From Streptomyces sp. BA2 (GTDB taxonomy: Bacteria; Actinomycetota; Actinomycetes; Streptomycetales; Streptomycetaceae), in assembly GCF_009769735.1 (NCBI RefSeq), contig NZ_WSRO01000002.1, positions 3,608,001 to 3,672,000 on the forward strand: 64,000 bases of DNA. The letters run 5' to 3'. The first letter of the stretch is position 1; each line of letters begins with the position of its first letter. The translations under genes and the position numbers were made by a program. The notes beneath the pieces were generated by a model. It searched no databases, had not been told where the DNA came from, and was given only the letters and a program-made list of their open reading frames with translations. Below are positions 54,172 to 63,739 of this stretch, in pieces.

Positions 54172-55592
54172 TGCCTGAATCCCTCGCCTTTCCGGCCGAT
54201 TTCCTCTGGGGTGCCGCCACGTCCGCGTACCAGATCGAGGGCGCCGTACGTGAAGACGGCCGCACCCCCTCCATCTGGGACACCTTCAGTCACACGCCCG
54301 GCAGGACGGCCGACGGCGACACCGGTGACGTGGCCGTCGAGCACTACCACCGCTACCGCGACGACGTGGCCCTCATGGCGGACCTCGGTCTGAACGCCTA
54401 CCGCTTCTCCGTCTCCTGGTCGCGGGTGCAGCCCACCGGGCGCGGCCCCGCCGTCCAGCGCGGGCTCGACTTCTACCGGCGGCTCGTCGACGAACTGCTC
54501 GGCAAGGGCATCAAGCCCGCCCTGACCCTCTACCACTGGGACCTGCCACAGGAGTTGGAGGACGCGGGCGGCTGGCCGGCACGGGAGACCGCCTACCGCT
54601 TCGCCGAGTACGCGGGTTTCGTCGCCGAAGCCCTCGGCGACCGTGTCGAGTCGTGGATCACGCTCAACGAGCCGTGGTGCAGCGCCTTCCTCGGCTACGG
54701 CTCGGGCGTGCACGCCCCCGGCCGCACCGACCCGGCGGCCGCGCTGCAGGCAGCGCACCACCTCAACCTCGCGCACGGCCTGGGCACCCAGGCGCTGCGC
54801 GCCGCCCTGCCTGCCCGCGCCCGGGTGGCGGTGAGCCTCAACTCCTCGGTGGTCAGGGCGGTTTCGCAGAGCCCCGCGGACTTGGACGCCCGCCGGCGCA
54901 TCGACAACCTCGCGAACGGCGTCTTCCACGGCCCGATGCTGCACGGCGCCTACCCCGCGGACCTGCTCACCGACACGGCCCGGGTCACCGACTGGTCCTT
55001 CGTGCAGGACGGCGACCTGGCCGCCGCCCACCAGCCGCTGGACGCGCTCGGCCTGAACTACTACACGCCCGCGCTGGTCTCAGCGGCGCACGACGACCCG
55101 GGCAACCCCCGCGCCGACGGGCACGGCGCCAGTGAGCACTCCCCGTGGCCCGCGGCCGACGACGTGGCCTTCCACCAGACGCCGGGCGACCGCACCGAGA
55201 TGGGCTGGACCATCGACCCGACCGGGCTGCACGAGCTGATCATGCGCTACTCCCGGGAGGCGCCAGGCCTCCCGCTGTACGTCACCGAGAACGGCGCGGC
55301 CTACGACGACAAGCCGGACCCGGAAGGCCGCGTCCACGACCCGGAGCGCATCGCCTACCTGCACGGCCACTTGGCGGCCGTCCGCCGGGCCATCACGGAC
55401 GGCGCCGACGTCCGCGGCTACTACCTCTGGTCCCTGATGGACAACTTCGAATGGTCGTACGGCTACGGCAAGCGCTTCGGCGCGGTGTACGTCGACTACG
55501 AGACGCAGGCCCGCACCCCGAAGTCCAGCGCCCACTGGTACGCGGGCGTCGCGTCGACCGGTGAGCTGCCGCGCGAGTACGTCGTGGACTGA
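54171..55592 (+). CDS. bglC: Family 1 beta-glucosidase of the ceb operon
   Basis: 473 residues without signal peptide, so intracellular. The (beta/alpha)8 barrel has [20 protein letters not shown] at the start, acid/base Glu167 in TLNEPWC and nucleophile Glu373 in [11 protein letters not shown], with [17 protein letters not shown] ending [20 protein letters not shown]. It hydrolyses imported cellobiose and cellotriose to glucose, which also removes the inducer of CebR. A long upstream open frame exists but ATG 54171 gives the family start. Confidence 0.95.
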   Translation: MPESLAFPADFLWGAATSAYQIEGAVREDGRTPSIWDTFSHTPGRTADGDTGDVAVEHYHRYRDDVALMADLGLNAYRFSVSWSRVQPTGRGPAVQRGLDFYRRLVDELLGKGIKPALTLYHWDLPQELEDAGGWPARETAYRFAEYAGFVAEALGDRVESWITLNEPWCSAFLGYGSGVHAPGRTDPAAALQAAHHLNLAHGLGTQALRAALPARARVAVSLNSSVVRAVSQSPADLDARRRIDNLANGVFHGPMLHGAYPADLLTDTARVTDWSFVQDGDLAAAHQPLDALGLNYYTPALVSAAHDDPGNPRADGHGASEHSPWPAADDVAFHQTPGDRTEMGWTIDPTGLHELIMRYSREAPGLPLYVTENGAAYDDKPDPEGRVHDPERIAYLHGHLAAVRRAITDGADVRGYYLWSLMDNFEWSYGYGKRFGAVYVDYETQARTPKSSAHWYAGVASTGELPREYVVD

Positions 55593-55610
55593 CAGCTCAG
55601 GCACGAGGTG

Positions 55611-55649
55611 GGCGCCCCGACCGGGTGGGGGGATGCCGGTCGGGGCGCC
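55611..55649. terminator. Terminator between bglC and the chitinase gene
   Basis: Thirteen-bp arms GGCGCCCCGACCG/CGGTCGGGGCGCC with a 13-base loop, 18 bases past the bglC stop and 31 bases past the chitinase stop on the other strand. Confidence 0.85.
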
Positions 55650-55680
55650 GTGGGGGGTGGTGGTTCAGGGGAGCTCGGAG

Positions 55681-56727
55681 CTACTTGTAGGCGGCGAACG
55701 CCTTCGTGAAGGCGAGCGGCTCCTGCTCGATCGACGAACAGGTCGGCTGCGCGCCGTTGTTGGCGCCGCCCTCACAGGCCTTGTCGCGGGTCGACGACCA
55801 CATCGCCAGCCAGCCGAGCCCCTTCTCCTCGGCGAACTTCACCAGCTCGGTGGCGTCGTCGACCTTGAATATCTCGGTGGTGACGTCGTTCACGCCGATC
55901 ATCGGGGTGACCGCGACGGCCTTCCAGGCGGCCTCGTCGGACAGGTCGAGGGCGCCCTTGATCTGCTTCTGCGTGGCGGTCGCCGCGTCGATGGCGTACT
56001 TGCCCATGTCACCGCTGTAGGACGGCCCGTAGTCCATCGCCATGATGTTGACGGCGGAGACCTTCACGCCGTTCTTCTTGGCGTCGGCGACGAGGTCGAC
56101 GCCCGGCTGGGTAAGACCCTCGGGCATGACGGGCAGCGTGAACGAGACGTCCAGGCCCTCGTGTTCCTTCTGGAGCTGCGCGATGGCCTGCGCGCGGCGG
56201 GTGTTGGCCGCGGTGTCGGGAAGCGCGGCGCCCTCGATGTCGAAGTCGACCTTCGTCAGCTTGTACTTGTCGATGACCTTGCCGTACGCCTTCGCCAGCT
56301 CGTCGGCGCTGCCGCACTTGAGGCCGAGCTCCGAGCCCGCCGCGCCGCCGAAGGACACGCGTACGTCGCCGCCCTTGGCCCGCAGGTCACCGATCTGCGA
56401 GGCGACCTTGTCGTCGTCGAGCCCGGTGGTGCCGCCCCAGAGGGGCTCGCAGCTGCCGCCGGAGGTGATGAAAGCGAGGGTGAACTCCTTCACGCCGGTC
56501 TTGGTGGCGGTGTCGACGAGGTCGTACGCGGGGGCGAGCGAAGTGTCCACGAACGGGGCGAACTTGGCCTGGGCGGCGGCCTTGGCGGGGGTCTTCTCCG
56601 CGGGCGCCTTGGTCGCAAGCGCCGTCCCGGAGAAGAGGAAAGCGCCGCCGCCGACGAGGCCCGCGGCCACGATGCCGCCTATGACCTTGGACTTGGTGCT
56701 CACCGTGCGCCGATGCGTGCTGCTCAT
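55681..56727 (-). CDS. Secreted family 18 chitinase
   Basis: 348 residues. A basic N-terminus and hydrophobic stretch (VIGGIVAAGLVGGGAFLFSG) form the signal or anchor, followed by a KAPAEKTPAKAA linker. The GH18 barrel has FTLAFITSGGSCEPLWGG, VRVSFGGAAGSELG (SxGG) and the catalytic VDFDIEGAAL (DxxDxDxE-like, Glu165), then NIMAMDYG. No separate chitin-binding domain is visible. ATG 56727 is used; GTG 56730 is adjacent. It should release chitobiose for the hexosaminidases elsewhere in the window. Regulation unclear: no dre-like site was found upstream. Confidence 0.9.
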   Translation of the reverse strand: MSSTHRRTVSTKSKVIGGIVAAGLVGGGAFLFSGTALATKAPAEKTPAKAAAQAKFAPFVDTSLAPAYDLVDTATKTGVKEFTLAFITSGGSCEPLWGGTTGLDDDKVASQIGDLRAKGGDVRVSFGGAAGSELGLKCGSADELAKAYGKVIDKYKLTKVDFDIEGAALPDTAANTRRAQAIAQLQKEHEGLDVSFTLPVMPEGLTQPGVDLVADAKKNGVKVSAVNIMAMDYGPSYSGDMGKYAIDAATATQKQIKGALDLSDEAAWKAVAVTPMIGVNDVTTEIFKVDDATELVKFAEEKGLGWLAMWSSTRDKACEGGANNGAQPTCSSIEQEPLAFTKAFAAYK

Positions 56728-56876
56728 CACGTGCCTGCCTTAGCTGTGCGGGGGGTGGGGTGCGTCAGCAACTTAGCCCCGCGAGGGCACGGCATTGCGG
56801 GCAAAGCGGGCGGCGGCTTGGATCTTAGGGTGGGCTTAAGGGAGCGATCGGGGGTGGTTAACTTCCCGCGCTCCGC

Positions 56877-56995
56877 GCGGATCTTTCCCGCCCGACCACC
56901 CATGACCCCGCGGTGGAAATCTCGGGCGCGGGAAGCCTCCGGTCGGGGCACGGTTGGATGCGGGGTGATCGGGTGGGTGGGCGGGAAAGATCCGC
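56877..56995. repeat. 17-bp perfect inverted repeats flanking an 85-base loop
   Basis: GCGGATCTTTCCCGCCC at 56877-56893 recurs as its exact reverse complement at 56979-56995, and similarity continues on both sides. The pair lies in the 290-base gap between the chitinase start and the sensor kinase stop. It may be a transcription barrier or a decayed mobile repeat. Confidence 0.75.
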
Positions 56996-57011
56996 CGCGA
57001 AGCGGCGGATC
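56989..57011 (-). terminator. Terminator after the sensor kinase gene
   Basis: Ten-bp perfect arms GATCCGCCGC/GCGGCGGATC with a three-base loop, seven bases after the kinase stop on the minus strand and followed by TTTCCC. It overlaps the right arm of the larger inverted repeat. Confidence 0.7.
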
Positions 57012-57017
57012 AGGGCG

Positions 57018-58409
57018 TCAGCGGAGGCTCGGGCTGCGCTTTCGGCGACGTACAGCAGCACCCCGATGCCCACGGCCCCCGGCCACGGGCCGACGCCCGT
57101 CCAGCTGAATCCAGATCCGGACCTCCGTGCCGCCCAGCACGGACCGCCCGATACGGACATCACCGCCGGTGGACTCCGCCAGCTGCCGCACGATGTCCAG
57201 GCCGAGCCCCGTCGAACCATCGGCCCCCGACCCCGCGCCCCGCGCCAACGCGGCCTCGGGATCGGCGATCCCCGCCCCCGCGTCCGACACCAGGACGATC
57301 ACCGCGTCCTCGCCACTGTGCACGTCCACCGCGAACGCCGCCCCCTCCCGCGTGTGCCGGAAGACGTTGCCCAGCAACGCGTCCAGGGATGCGACCAGTT
57401 CGGGGCGCGCCACCGGTATCCACACCGGCCGCTCCACCCCCGCGACCCGCACCTCGCGCCCCTCGTCCTCAGCGAGCGCCGACCAGAAGGCCATACGGTC
57501 CTGGATCACCTCGGAGGCGTCGCAGCCCGCGCCGGGCCCGACCGTGGCGGTCTGCGGCTTGGCGTCGCGGGCGGTGCGGATGATCGTGTCGACCTCGCGC
57601 TCCAGCTTCTCCACCGCGATACGGGTCTGCTCGGCCGCAGGGCCGTCACCCAGCGAGGCGGCGTTGAGCCGAAGCACCGTCAGCGGAGTGCGCAGGCGGT
57701 GCGACAGGTCCGCCGCCAACTCCCGCTCGTTCGCCAGGAGTTGCACCACCTGGTCCGCCATCGAATTGAACGCCACGGCCGCCAGGCGCAGTTCCGTGGG
57801 GCCCTCCTCCTGGACCCTCGCCCCCAGCTTTCCCTCCCCGAGGGACTGCGCCGCGCCCACGAGCCGCTTGGCGGGCTGCACCATGCGTACGCCCAGACGG
57901 TCCGCCACCGCCACGGACCCGATGATCAGCGCGACGCCGACGCCCGCGAGCACCAGCCACGCCGTGGTCACGCCGTTGCTGACCGCGCCCTCGGGCACGA
58001 AGATCTCGACCACGGCGATCTGCCCGGAGCTCAGCGCCGTCGGCTGGAGCAGCGCGAAGCCGCCCTCGACCGTCGCCGTCCGCGCCCGGCCCTCCTTGCG
58101 CGTGGTCTCCACCGCGTGCGTGTCCGCACGCCGGTCGCCGATCTCCAGGGCGGGCGCCTTGTCGATGGGCGGCACGTACACGGCCATGCGGCCCTCGCCG
58201 CCCGCCTCGGACGTGGCGACGGCCCGCGTCAGCTGATCGCGGTCGGTGGTGATGGAGAGCGTGGGGCCCATGCCGGCCGCGTGCCGCTCCGCGTTCGAGA
58301 AGGCACGGTCCCGCGCCATCTCCTGGATGACAAGGCCGAGCGGCACCGCGAAGGCGACCACGACCATCGTCGTGACGGCCAGGCACACCTTGACGAGTGC
58401 CCACCTCAC
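57018..58409 (-). CDS. Sensor histidine kinase
   Basis: 463 residues from GTG 58409, four-base overlap (GTGA) with the response regulator stop. A membrane span (residues about 5-27), an extracellular sensor segment of about 110 residues, a second span (TTAWLVLAGVGVALIIGSVA) and a HAMP domain are followed by HisKA with His237 in LAADLSHRLRTPLTVL. The ATPase has DALLGNVFRHT (N box), SDAGAGI (G1) and GLGLDIVRQLAEST (G2). It should autophosphorylate and pass phosphate to the adjacent regulator. The signal is unknown. Confidence 0.93.
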   Translation of the reverse strand: MRWALVKVCLAVTTMVVVAFAVPLGLVIQEMARDRAFSNAERHAAGMGPTLSITTDRDQLTRAVATSEAGGEGRMAVYVPPIDKAPALEIGDRRADTHAVETTRKEGRARTATVEGGFALLQPTALSSGQIAVVEIFVPEGAVSNGVTTAWLVLAGVGVALIIGSVAVADRLGVRMVQPAKRLVGAAQSLGEGKLGARVQEEGPTELRLAAVAFNSMADQVVQLLANERELAADLSHRLRTPLTVLRLNAASLGDGPAAEQTRIAVEKLEREVDTIIRTARDAKPQTATVGPGAGCDASEVIQDRMAFWSALAEDEGREVRVAGVERPVWIPVARPELVASLDALLGNVFRHTREGAAFAVDVHSGEDAVIVLVSDAGAGIADPEAALARGAGSGADGSTGLGLDIVRQLAESTGGDVRIGRSVLGGTEVRIWIQLDGRRPVAGGRGHRGAAVRRRKRSPSLR

Positions 58410-59095
58410 AGCGGTGGCTCCAGCTTGACGCCGACACCCCGCAGCGTGTGCAGATAACGCGGCCTCGCGGCCGTTTCGCCCAACTTCCGCCGCAGCCACG
58501 ACAGATGTACGTCGATGGTCTGGTCGTCCCCGTAACTCTGCTGCCACACCTCGGCGAGCAGCTCCTTACGGGGTACGACGACGCCGGGGCGCCCGGCGAG
58601 AAAGGCCAGCAGGTCGAACTCGCGCCGGGTCAGATCGAGCCGCGCCCCGTCCAGCTCTGCCTGGCGGCGCAGCGGGTCGATGGCGAGCCCCCCGACCCGT
58701 AGCTCCCGGCTCGGCGGGTCCTCGCCCGCCGTGACGCGTGAGCGGCGCAGCACGGCGGCCATCCGGGCCGAGAGGTGCTCGACGGAGAACGGCTTGGTCA
58801 GGTAGTCGTCGGCGCCGTCGTTCAGGAGCCTGACGATCTCGGTCTCGTCGTCACGCGCGGTGGCGATGATCACGGGGACGTCGGTGATCCCGCGCAGCAT
58901 CTTCAGCGCTTCGGAACCGTCCAGATCGGGCAGACCGAGGTCCAGGATCACCACGTCGAACCGGAAATGGGCCACCTCGCGCAGCGCCTCAAGGGCAGTG
59001 CCGACACTGCGCACGGTGTGCGATGCCTCGGTCAGATGCCGGATGAGAGCGGAGCGTACGAACTGGTCATCCTCGACGACGAGCACACTTGCCAT
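58406..59095 (-). CDS. OmpR/PhoB-family response regulator
   Basis: 229 residues. Receiver domain with acidic pocket EDD (residues 8-10), phosphoacceptor Asp52 in VVILDLGLPDLDG and Lys in YLTKPFS; C-terminal winged helix with LTRREFDLLAFLAGRPGVVV, DQTIDVHLSWLRRKLG and YLHTLRGVGVKLEPP. It is translated just before its kinase with overlapping codons. Nearby chitinase is a possible target but nothing in the sequence proves it. Confidence 0.95.
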   Translation of the reverse strand: MASVLVVEDDQFVRSALIRHLTEASHTVRSVGTALEALREVAHFRFDVVILDLGLPDLDGSEALKMLRGITDVPVIIATARDDETEIVRLLNDGADDYLTKPFSVEHLSARMAAVLRRSRVTAGEDPPSRELRVGGLAIDPLRRQAELDGARLDLTRREFDLLAFLAGRPGVVVPRKELLAEVWQQSYGDDQTIDVHLSWLRRKLGETAARPRYLHTLRGVGVKLEPPL

Positions 59096-59173
59096 GGGCG
59101 GCACCGTACGCCATAGGAGTGAGCACGGTCCTCCTGGGACGCCGACGGGTCCGGTGGTGCAGTATGGCTCGCG

Positions 59174-59704
59174 ATGCGCAGAGGACTCATACACGCAATG
59201 GCTTGGTCGCTCGCCACGGGCGCGGCGGTCACGCTCTCCTGGTGGGGTGTCCACACGGTCATGGCGGGCACCGCCTACGACCCGCCGCGTGCCGTTCCGC
59301 TCGCGGCCGACGGCGACCGCGCCGAGCCGCTCTCCTCCTCCACGCACCGCCCTGACCCGACGCCGTCCCCCTCACCGTCGAAGTCGAAGAAGCCCTCGAA
59401 GACGGCCGAACCCCCCGAGAGCAAGCCGTCGAAGACGAAGACCGGCAAGCCGAGCAGCCCCTCCGCTCCCGCCTCCGCACCCGGCAACGTGAAGAGCTAC
59501 TCCTCCGAGGGCGGCCGGGTCGTCTTCGACCTCGGCAAGGACTCCGCGACGCTGGTGTCGGCGACCCCGGCGGCGGGCTGGTCGGTGCAGGTGTGGAAGC
59601 AGGACACCTGGATCCGGGTGGAATTCACGGCGGGGGCCGACAAGGTCTCGGTGTTCTGCACCTGGCACGACCACGCGCCGTCGGTGGAGATCAACGACTA
59701 CTGA
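59174..59704 (+). CDS. Membrane-anchored Ser/Pro/Lys-rich protein of unknown function
   Basis: 176 residues. One N-terminal hydrophobic span (AMAWSLATGAAVTLSWWGVH) is followed by a low-complexity segment (about residues 52-100) rich in Pro, Ser and Lys, of the kind that crosses peptidoglycan. A C-terminal domain of about 70 residues of beta character comes last (GRVVFDLGKDSATLVSATPA, then WSVQVWKQDTWIRVEF). The domain has one Cys. No known family. It starts 78 bases from the divergent response regulator. Confidence 0.75.
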   Translation: MRRGLIHAMAWSLATGAAVTLSWWGVHTVMAGTAYDPPRAVPLAADGDRAEPLSSSTHRPDPTPSPSPSKSKKPSKTAEPPESKPSKTKTGKPSSPSAPASAPGNVKSYSSEGGRVVFDLGKDSATLVSATPAAGWSVQVWKQDTWIRVEFTAGADKVSVFCTWHDHAPSVEINDY

Positions 59705-59713
59705 CCGGTCGGT

Positions 59714-60574
59714 TCAGCGGAACACAGAGGGAGGCGGCGCGGGTGACGCCACCGCGCTCGCGTCCGTGACCGCCGCCGCTCCCCCGCTGAAGTCGATGAG
59801 CGCCCTGCCGTGCTCGACCCGTGCCGGATGCGAGTCCCCGGCGCTGCGCCGGGTCAGCTCGGCGACCGGCAGCGGCACGTCCGAGCCGACGAGCACCGCG
59901 TTGCCGAAGCGCTTGCCGCGCAGCACGGCCGGGTCGGCGATGAGCGCGAGCTCCGGGAAGAGCGTGGCGGCGGTGGCGAGCTGGCCGCGCAGATGCGCGA
60001 GCGGCGGTCCGTCGGCGAGATTGGCCGCGTAGAGACCGCCGGGCTTCAGGACCCTGCGTACGTCACCGAGGAACTCGGCGCTTGTGAGGTGGGCGGGGGT
60101 GCGGGCGCCGCTGAAGACGTCGGCGATGACGAGGTCCGCCCAGCCGTCCGCGATCTTCGCGAGGCCTTCGCGGGCGTCGGTGCCGCGCACCCTGACCCGG
60201 GCCTGCGGGTCCAACGGCAGTTCGCGGCGGACGAGTTGGATGAGCGCCGTGTCGCGCTCGATGACCTGCTGGGTGGAGCGGGGCCGTGTCGCGGCTATGT
60301 AGCGGGCGAGGGTGAAGGCGCCGCCGCCGAGGTGCAGGGCATGGACCGGTTTGCCGGGCGGCGCGACCAGGTCGGCGACGTGGCCGAGCCTGCGCTGGTA
60401 CTCGAAGTCGAGATACGCGGGGTCGTCGAGGTCGACATGGGACTGCGGGGCGCCGTCCACGAGCAGCGTCCACGCGCGCGGCCTGTCCCGGTCGGGCATC
60501 AGCTCGGCGAGCCCACCGTCCACCTTCTCGACGACGGCTTCCGCCTCTTCCCGGGACCGCCTGTTCCTTGCCAT
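59714..60574 (-). CDS. Spermidine synthase-fold methyltransferase-like protein
   Basis: 286 residues. The Rossmann-fold core of polyamine synthases is visible: SHVDLDDPAYLDFEYQRRLG, VHALHLGGGAFTLARYIAAT (motif I), a VIERD acidic loop at the end of strand 2, and WADLVIADVFSGARTPAHLT at the active site with Asp. The usual DGVxQ entry is replaced by DGAPQSHVDL, as in the many actinobacterial spermine/spermidine synthase domain proteins. These may act as aminopropyl- or methyltransferases with unknown substrates. Single gene, convergent with the preceding one. Confidence 0.85.
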   Translation of the reverse strand: MARNRRSREEAEAVVEKVDGGLAELMPDRDRPRAWTLLVDGAPQSHVDLDDPAYLDFEYQRRLGHVADLVAPPGKPVHALHLGGGAFTLARYIAATRPRSTQQVIERDTALIQLVRRELPLDPQARVRVRGTDAREGLAKIADGWADLVIADVFSGARTPAHLTSAEFLGDVRRVLKPGGLYAANLADGPPLAHLRGQLATAATLFPELALIADPAVLRGKRFGNAVLVGSDVPLPVAELTRRSAGDSHPARVEHGRALIDFSGGAAAVTDASAVASPAPPPSVFR

Positions 60575-60640
60575 CAGACCATTATCGGCGTACGCGGAGT
60601 GCGCGGCCCGATGACCTTGCAGAACCGCTTCGCCCAGGGC

Positions 60641-61123
60641 TCAGCGGCAGTTGTCGGCGGCCTCGATGGTGCGGGCCGCCTGGCCGAGCGCCGCGCGCAG
60701 GACGGCGGGGTCGGTGACCGGGTCGGTCTCGCCGGGGGGCAGCAGCCAGCCGGTGCCCGCGACCGGGGGCGGCGGGGGGACGGGCTCCGGCTCGGCGGGC
60801 AGGCGCATGCCGCGGCCGAAGGTCTGCGTACACGCGCTGCCCGGCAGGTCCCAGGCGTCGGCGGTGCCGGGCGGGACCAGGAAGCCGAGGGTGTCGCAGC
60901 TCCCGTCGTGCAGGACGGGGCCGACGGCGTCGCCCGCCCCGCGGCGCAGGATGTCGACCGCTTCGAGGCCCTGGCGGGCCGGGACGGTGACGAGATCGCA
61001 GAAGTCGGGGGGTTCCGGGGGCGGGGCTCCCTGCTGTGGTGGTGCGCTGCGGTCCTGGGTCGGCAGGTGCCGTGCTGTGGTCAGCGACGCCCGCGATTCG
61101 CCGTTCTCCACGCCGATCTCCAA
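60641..61123 (-). CDS. Hypothetical protein with Pro-rich inserts
   Basis: About 160 residues. The start is uncertain: TTG 61123 (or 61126) follows GAGGAGG at a proper distance, whereas TTG 61180 would add 19 residues. Strand-helix patterns such as FCDLVTVPARQGLEAVDILR, TLGFLVPPGTADAW and GTGWLLPPGE resemble the small primase/polymerase-like regulatory domain seen in several actinobacterial proteins, but the likeness is weak. Two Cys (SCDT and ACTQT) and a PPPPP run occur. It is divergent from the HTH/TPR regulator. Function unknown. Confidence 0.6.
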   Translation of the reverse strand: MEIGVENGESRASLTTARHLPTQDRSAPPQQGAPPPEPPDFCDLVTVPARQGLEAVDILRRGAGDAVGPVLHDGSCDTLGFLVPPGTADAWDLPGSACTQTFGRGMRLPAEPEPVPPPPPVAGTGWLLPPGETDPVTDPAVLRAALGQAARTIEAADNCR

Positions 61124-61391
61124 CAAGGGGACCTCCTCGCAAGGGCGGAAGCCGCGTCGCTCCCTCTCCTCATGGTTCAACGCGGCACGGCGTCAACAGC
61201 TACGGCGCAATGCCGCCGCAAAGGATGGCACTTCATGGCAGATCATGGGTGAGATATCCGGTTTGTAGCCAAACTCCGCGTGCCGTCCCCGTCACAGCGG
61301 GTACGTTCGTGCTCCGCCGGAACAGGGGCAGCACCGCCGGATCCACAGGATTCGGCGCAATCCGGCACGATCCGTACGAGAGGGTCAGGCC

Positions 61392-62837
61392 ATGGCGTCG
61401 TCACCGATGGCATCGTCAACTCCGTCCCCACGACCGAACCTTCATTTCCGGCAGCTGCGCGGACAGCGCTCGCCGGGCGAGTTCGCCGCGTTGATCCGCC
61501 GGGCCGCTCGCGACATCGGTGAGCGCGTCAGCTGCGACGCCCGTTACATCGGGCGCGTCGAGGCGGGCGAGATCCGCTGCCCCAACTACGCCTACGAGCG
61601 GGTGTTCCTGCACATGTTCCCCGGCCTGACGCTGACGGATCTGGGGTTCGCGTCCCGCTCCGCAGTGCGCGGACGGGGGGCGCGCGCCGAGTCCGAAGCG
61701 CCCGCATCACACACCACGATCCAGCTGTATGAGTCTCCCCCGTCCGGGCCGCTGGGCCCCGAACTGAACGAGTGCGACCCGTACGAGATCCAGAGTCACG
61801 AGGAGATCGACGTGCGGCGTCGCGCATTCATGAGCGGAACGGCCACCGTGGCCGCCGCCTCTCTGGGGCCCTTCGGACTCGCGGAAGCGAGCCCGGCCGA
61901 GGCCACCGCACAGCACGGCGGCCGGGCGGGCGAGGCCGAGGCGAGCGCGGTCGAGGAGGCCGTGCGCAGGATCCGGTTGCTCGACGACCGGCACGGCGCC
62001 GACGGCCTGTACCGACGCGCTGCCGCCCCGCTGCGGACCGCCTACGCCCTGCTCGACGCGGGCACCACCCGGCAGCCTGTGGCGGACCGGCTCTACACGG
62101 GCGCCGGGGAACTGTCCATCTCCGTGGGCTGGTTGGCGCACGACTCGGGCCGCTTCGACGACGCGCGCTCGCACTACGCCGAGGCTCTCGCGACGGCCCG
62201 GATGGCCGGCGATCCGGCCCTGGAGGCGCACGCCTTCTGCAACACGGCCTTCCTGGCACGCGACGCCGGGCGGCCCAGGGAGGCGGTGCGCGCGTCCCAG
62301 GCGGCGACGCGGGCGGCCCGGCATCTCTCGTCGCCGCGGCTGCTCTCGCTCCTCGCGCTGCGGGAGGCCGGGGGCTGGGCGGGGCTCGGCGACCGGGCCG
62401 GCTGCGAACGGTCACTGACCCGCGCGCACGCCCTCTTCGACCGGGGTCCCACGGACGCCGACCCGGAGTGGATGACCTTCTACGGCCCCGCCGAGCTTGA
62501 GGTCCTCGAGGCACAGTGCTGGTCGGCGCTCGGTGACTGGGGGCGGGCCGCCCGGCACGCACGGCGCGCGGCGGGCATCGCGTCGGCGCAGACCCCGCAG
62601 TTCACCCGCAACATCGCCCTCTACACCGCGGAGCTCGCCGACGACCTGGCCCGCGCGGGCCGCCCCGACGAGGCGGCGACGGCGGGCATGCGCGTGCTCG
62701 GGCTCCTGGACGAGGTGCAGTCGTCGCGCATCCAGTCGATGCTCGCCACGACGGCCCGGGTGCTGCTTCCGCACCGACGGGCCTCGGGGGTGTGCGGCTT
62801 CCTGGAGCGGCATGCTTCCTTGCCGCGGGCCGTGTAG
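61392..62837 (+). CDS. NsdA-like regulator: HTH domain plus TPR-like helical repeats
   Basis: 481 residues, ATG with GAGAGGG upstream. Residues about 15-75 form an XRE-like HTH (FAALIRRAARDIGERVSCDA, then RYIGRVEAGEIRC). A twin-Arg-like RRRAFMSG segment follows at about 140. From about 185 there are helical repeat units such as AGELSISVGWLAHDSGRFDDA, ALATARMAGDPALEAHAFCN and ALREAGGWAGLGDRA, typical of TPR. This architecture matches NsdA/NsdB, negative regulators of antibiotic production in Streptomyces. It is not NsdA itself as far as I recall from genomic position. Probably a developmental or secondary-metabolism regulator. Confidence 0.8.
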   Translation: MASSPMASSTPSPRPNLHFRQLRGQRSPGEFAALIRRAARDIGERVSCDARYIGRVEAGEIRCPNYAYERVFLHMFPGLTLTDLGFASRSAVRGRGARAESEAPASHTTIQLYESPPSGPLGPELNECDPYEIQSHEEIDVRRRAFMSGTATVAAASLGPFGLAEASPAEATAQHGGRAGEAEASAVEEAVRRIRLLDDRHGADGLYRRAAAPLRTAYALLDAGTTRQPVADRLYTGAGELSISVGWLAHDSGRFDDARSHYAEALATARMAGDPALEAHAFCNTAFLARDAGRPREAVRASQAATRAARHLSSPRLLSLLALREAGGWAGLGDRAGCERSLTRAHALFDRGPTDADPEWMTFYGPAELEVLEAQCWSALGDWGRAARHARRAAGIASAQTPQFTRNIALYTAELADDLARAGRPDEAATAGMRVLGLLDEVQSSRIQSMLATTARVLLPHRRASGVCGFLERHASLPRAV

Positions 62838-62877
62838 ACAGCCGTACGCGTCCGGGGCGGCCCTGCGCCCCTGGCGG

Positions 62878-63471
62878 CTACGCCAGGTGCCCGGTGTCGT
62901 TCCACGACTCGATGGCCGGTTCGCCGTAGGCCCAGCCCAGGGTCGAGATCGAGGTCGGGTTGAGGCGGACGCGGGCGGCGAAGTCGACGCCGAGGCCCAG
63001 CCAGCGTGCGCCGATGGAGCGCAGGATGTGCCCGTGCGCGAAGACCAGGACATCGCGGTCCGCGCTGCGGGCCCAGGCCACCACCTCGTCCGCGCGCGCG
63101 GTGATCTGCTCCAGGGTCTCGCCCCTGGGGACGCCGTCGCGCCAGATGAACCAGCCGGGGCGTACGCCCTGGATGTCGGCCGGGGTCATCCCCTCGTAGG
63201 AGCCGTAGTCCCACTCCATGAGCGTGTCCCAGGTGGTGGCACGGTCTCCGAAGCCGGCGATCTCGCAGGTCTCCCGCGCACGCGCGAGGGGGCTGGTGCG
63301 CACCTCGGCGTCCGGGAGGCCGTCGAAGGGGGCGCGGTGCAGGCGCTCGCCCAGGAGCTTCGCGCCGACCCGGCCCTCTTCCAGGAGCGGGACGTCCGTC
63401 CTGCCGGTGTGCTTCCCGGACAGGGACCACTCCGTCTGTCCGTGTCGGGCCAGCAGGATGCGCGGTGCCAT
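62878..63471 (-). CDS. Histidine phosphatase family protein (phosphoglycerate mutase-like)
   Basis: 197 residues from ATG 63471 with GGAAAGG upstream. The RHG motif is [10 protein letters not shown] with phosphoacceptor His, the conserved Arg lies in [12 protein letters not shown], Glu in [16 protein letters not shown], and the second His in [17 protein letters not shown]. It is a broad acid phosphatase or specific sugar/nucleotide phosphatase; the substrate cannot be told. Single gene, converging on the HTH/TPR regulator. Confidence 0.9.
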   Translation of the reverse strand: MAPRILLARHGQTEWSLSGKHTGRTDVPLLEEGRVGAKLLGERLHRAPFDGLPDAEVRTSPLARARETCEIAGFGDRATTWDTLMEWDYGSYEGMTPADIQGVRPGWFIWRDGVPRGETLEQITARADEVVAWARSADRDVLVFAHGHILRSIGARWLGLGVDFAARVRLNPTSISTLGWAYGEPAIESWNDTGHLA

Positions 63472-63739
63472 GTCGAGCCTTTCCGAGCCGACAGCCATCG
63501 GTAGAGACCATCAGGACCATCAGCTGTCATAGAGCGAATTCTGTGGACAGGCGACTGTCCGTACCCTGCATCATCACTCACGCGCCATGTCGCGATCACT
63601 CGTGCCCGCGAGGAGCAACCCGCTCGTCGATCTCTGCGTCTAAGACGACCGGGGACCGCCTCAGCGGGCTTTCGCGTGCGCCGTAAAGTGATGCGGCGGC
63701 GAACACCGCATGACCAAAGACAGATGGGGGACCGACCGG

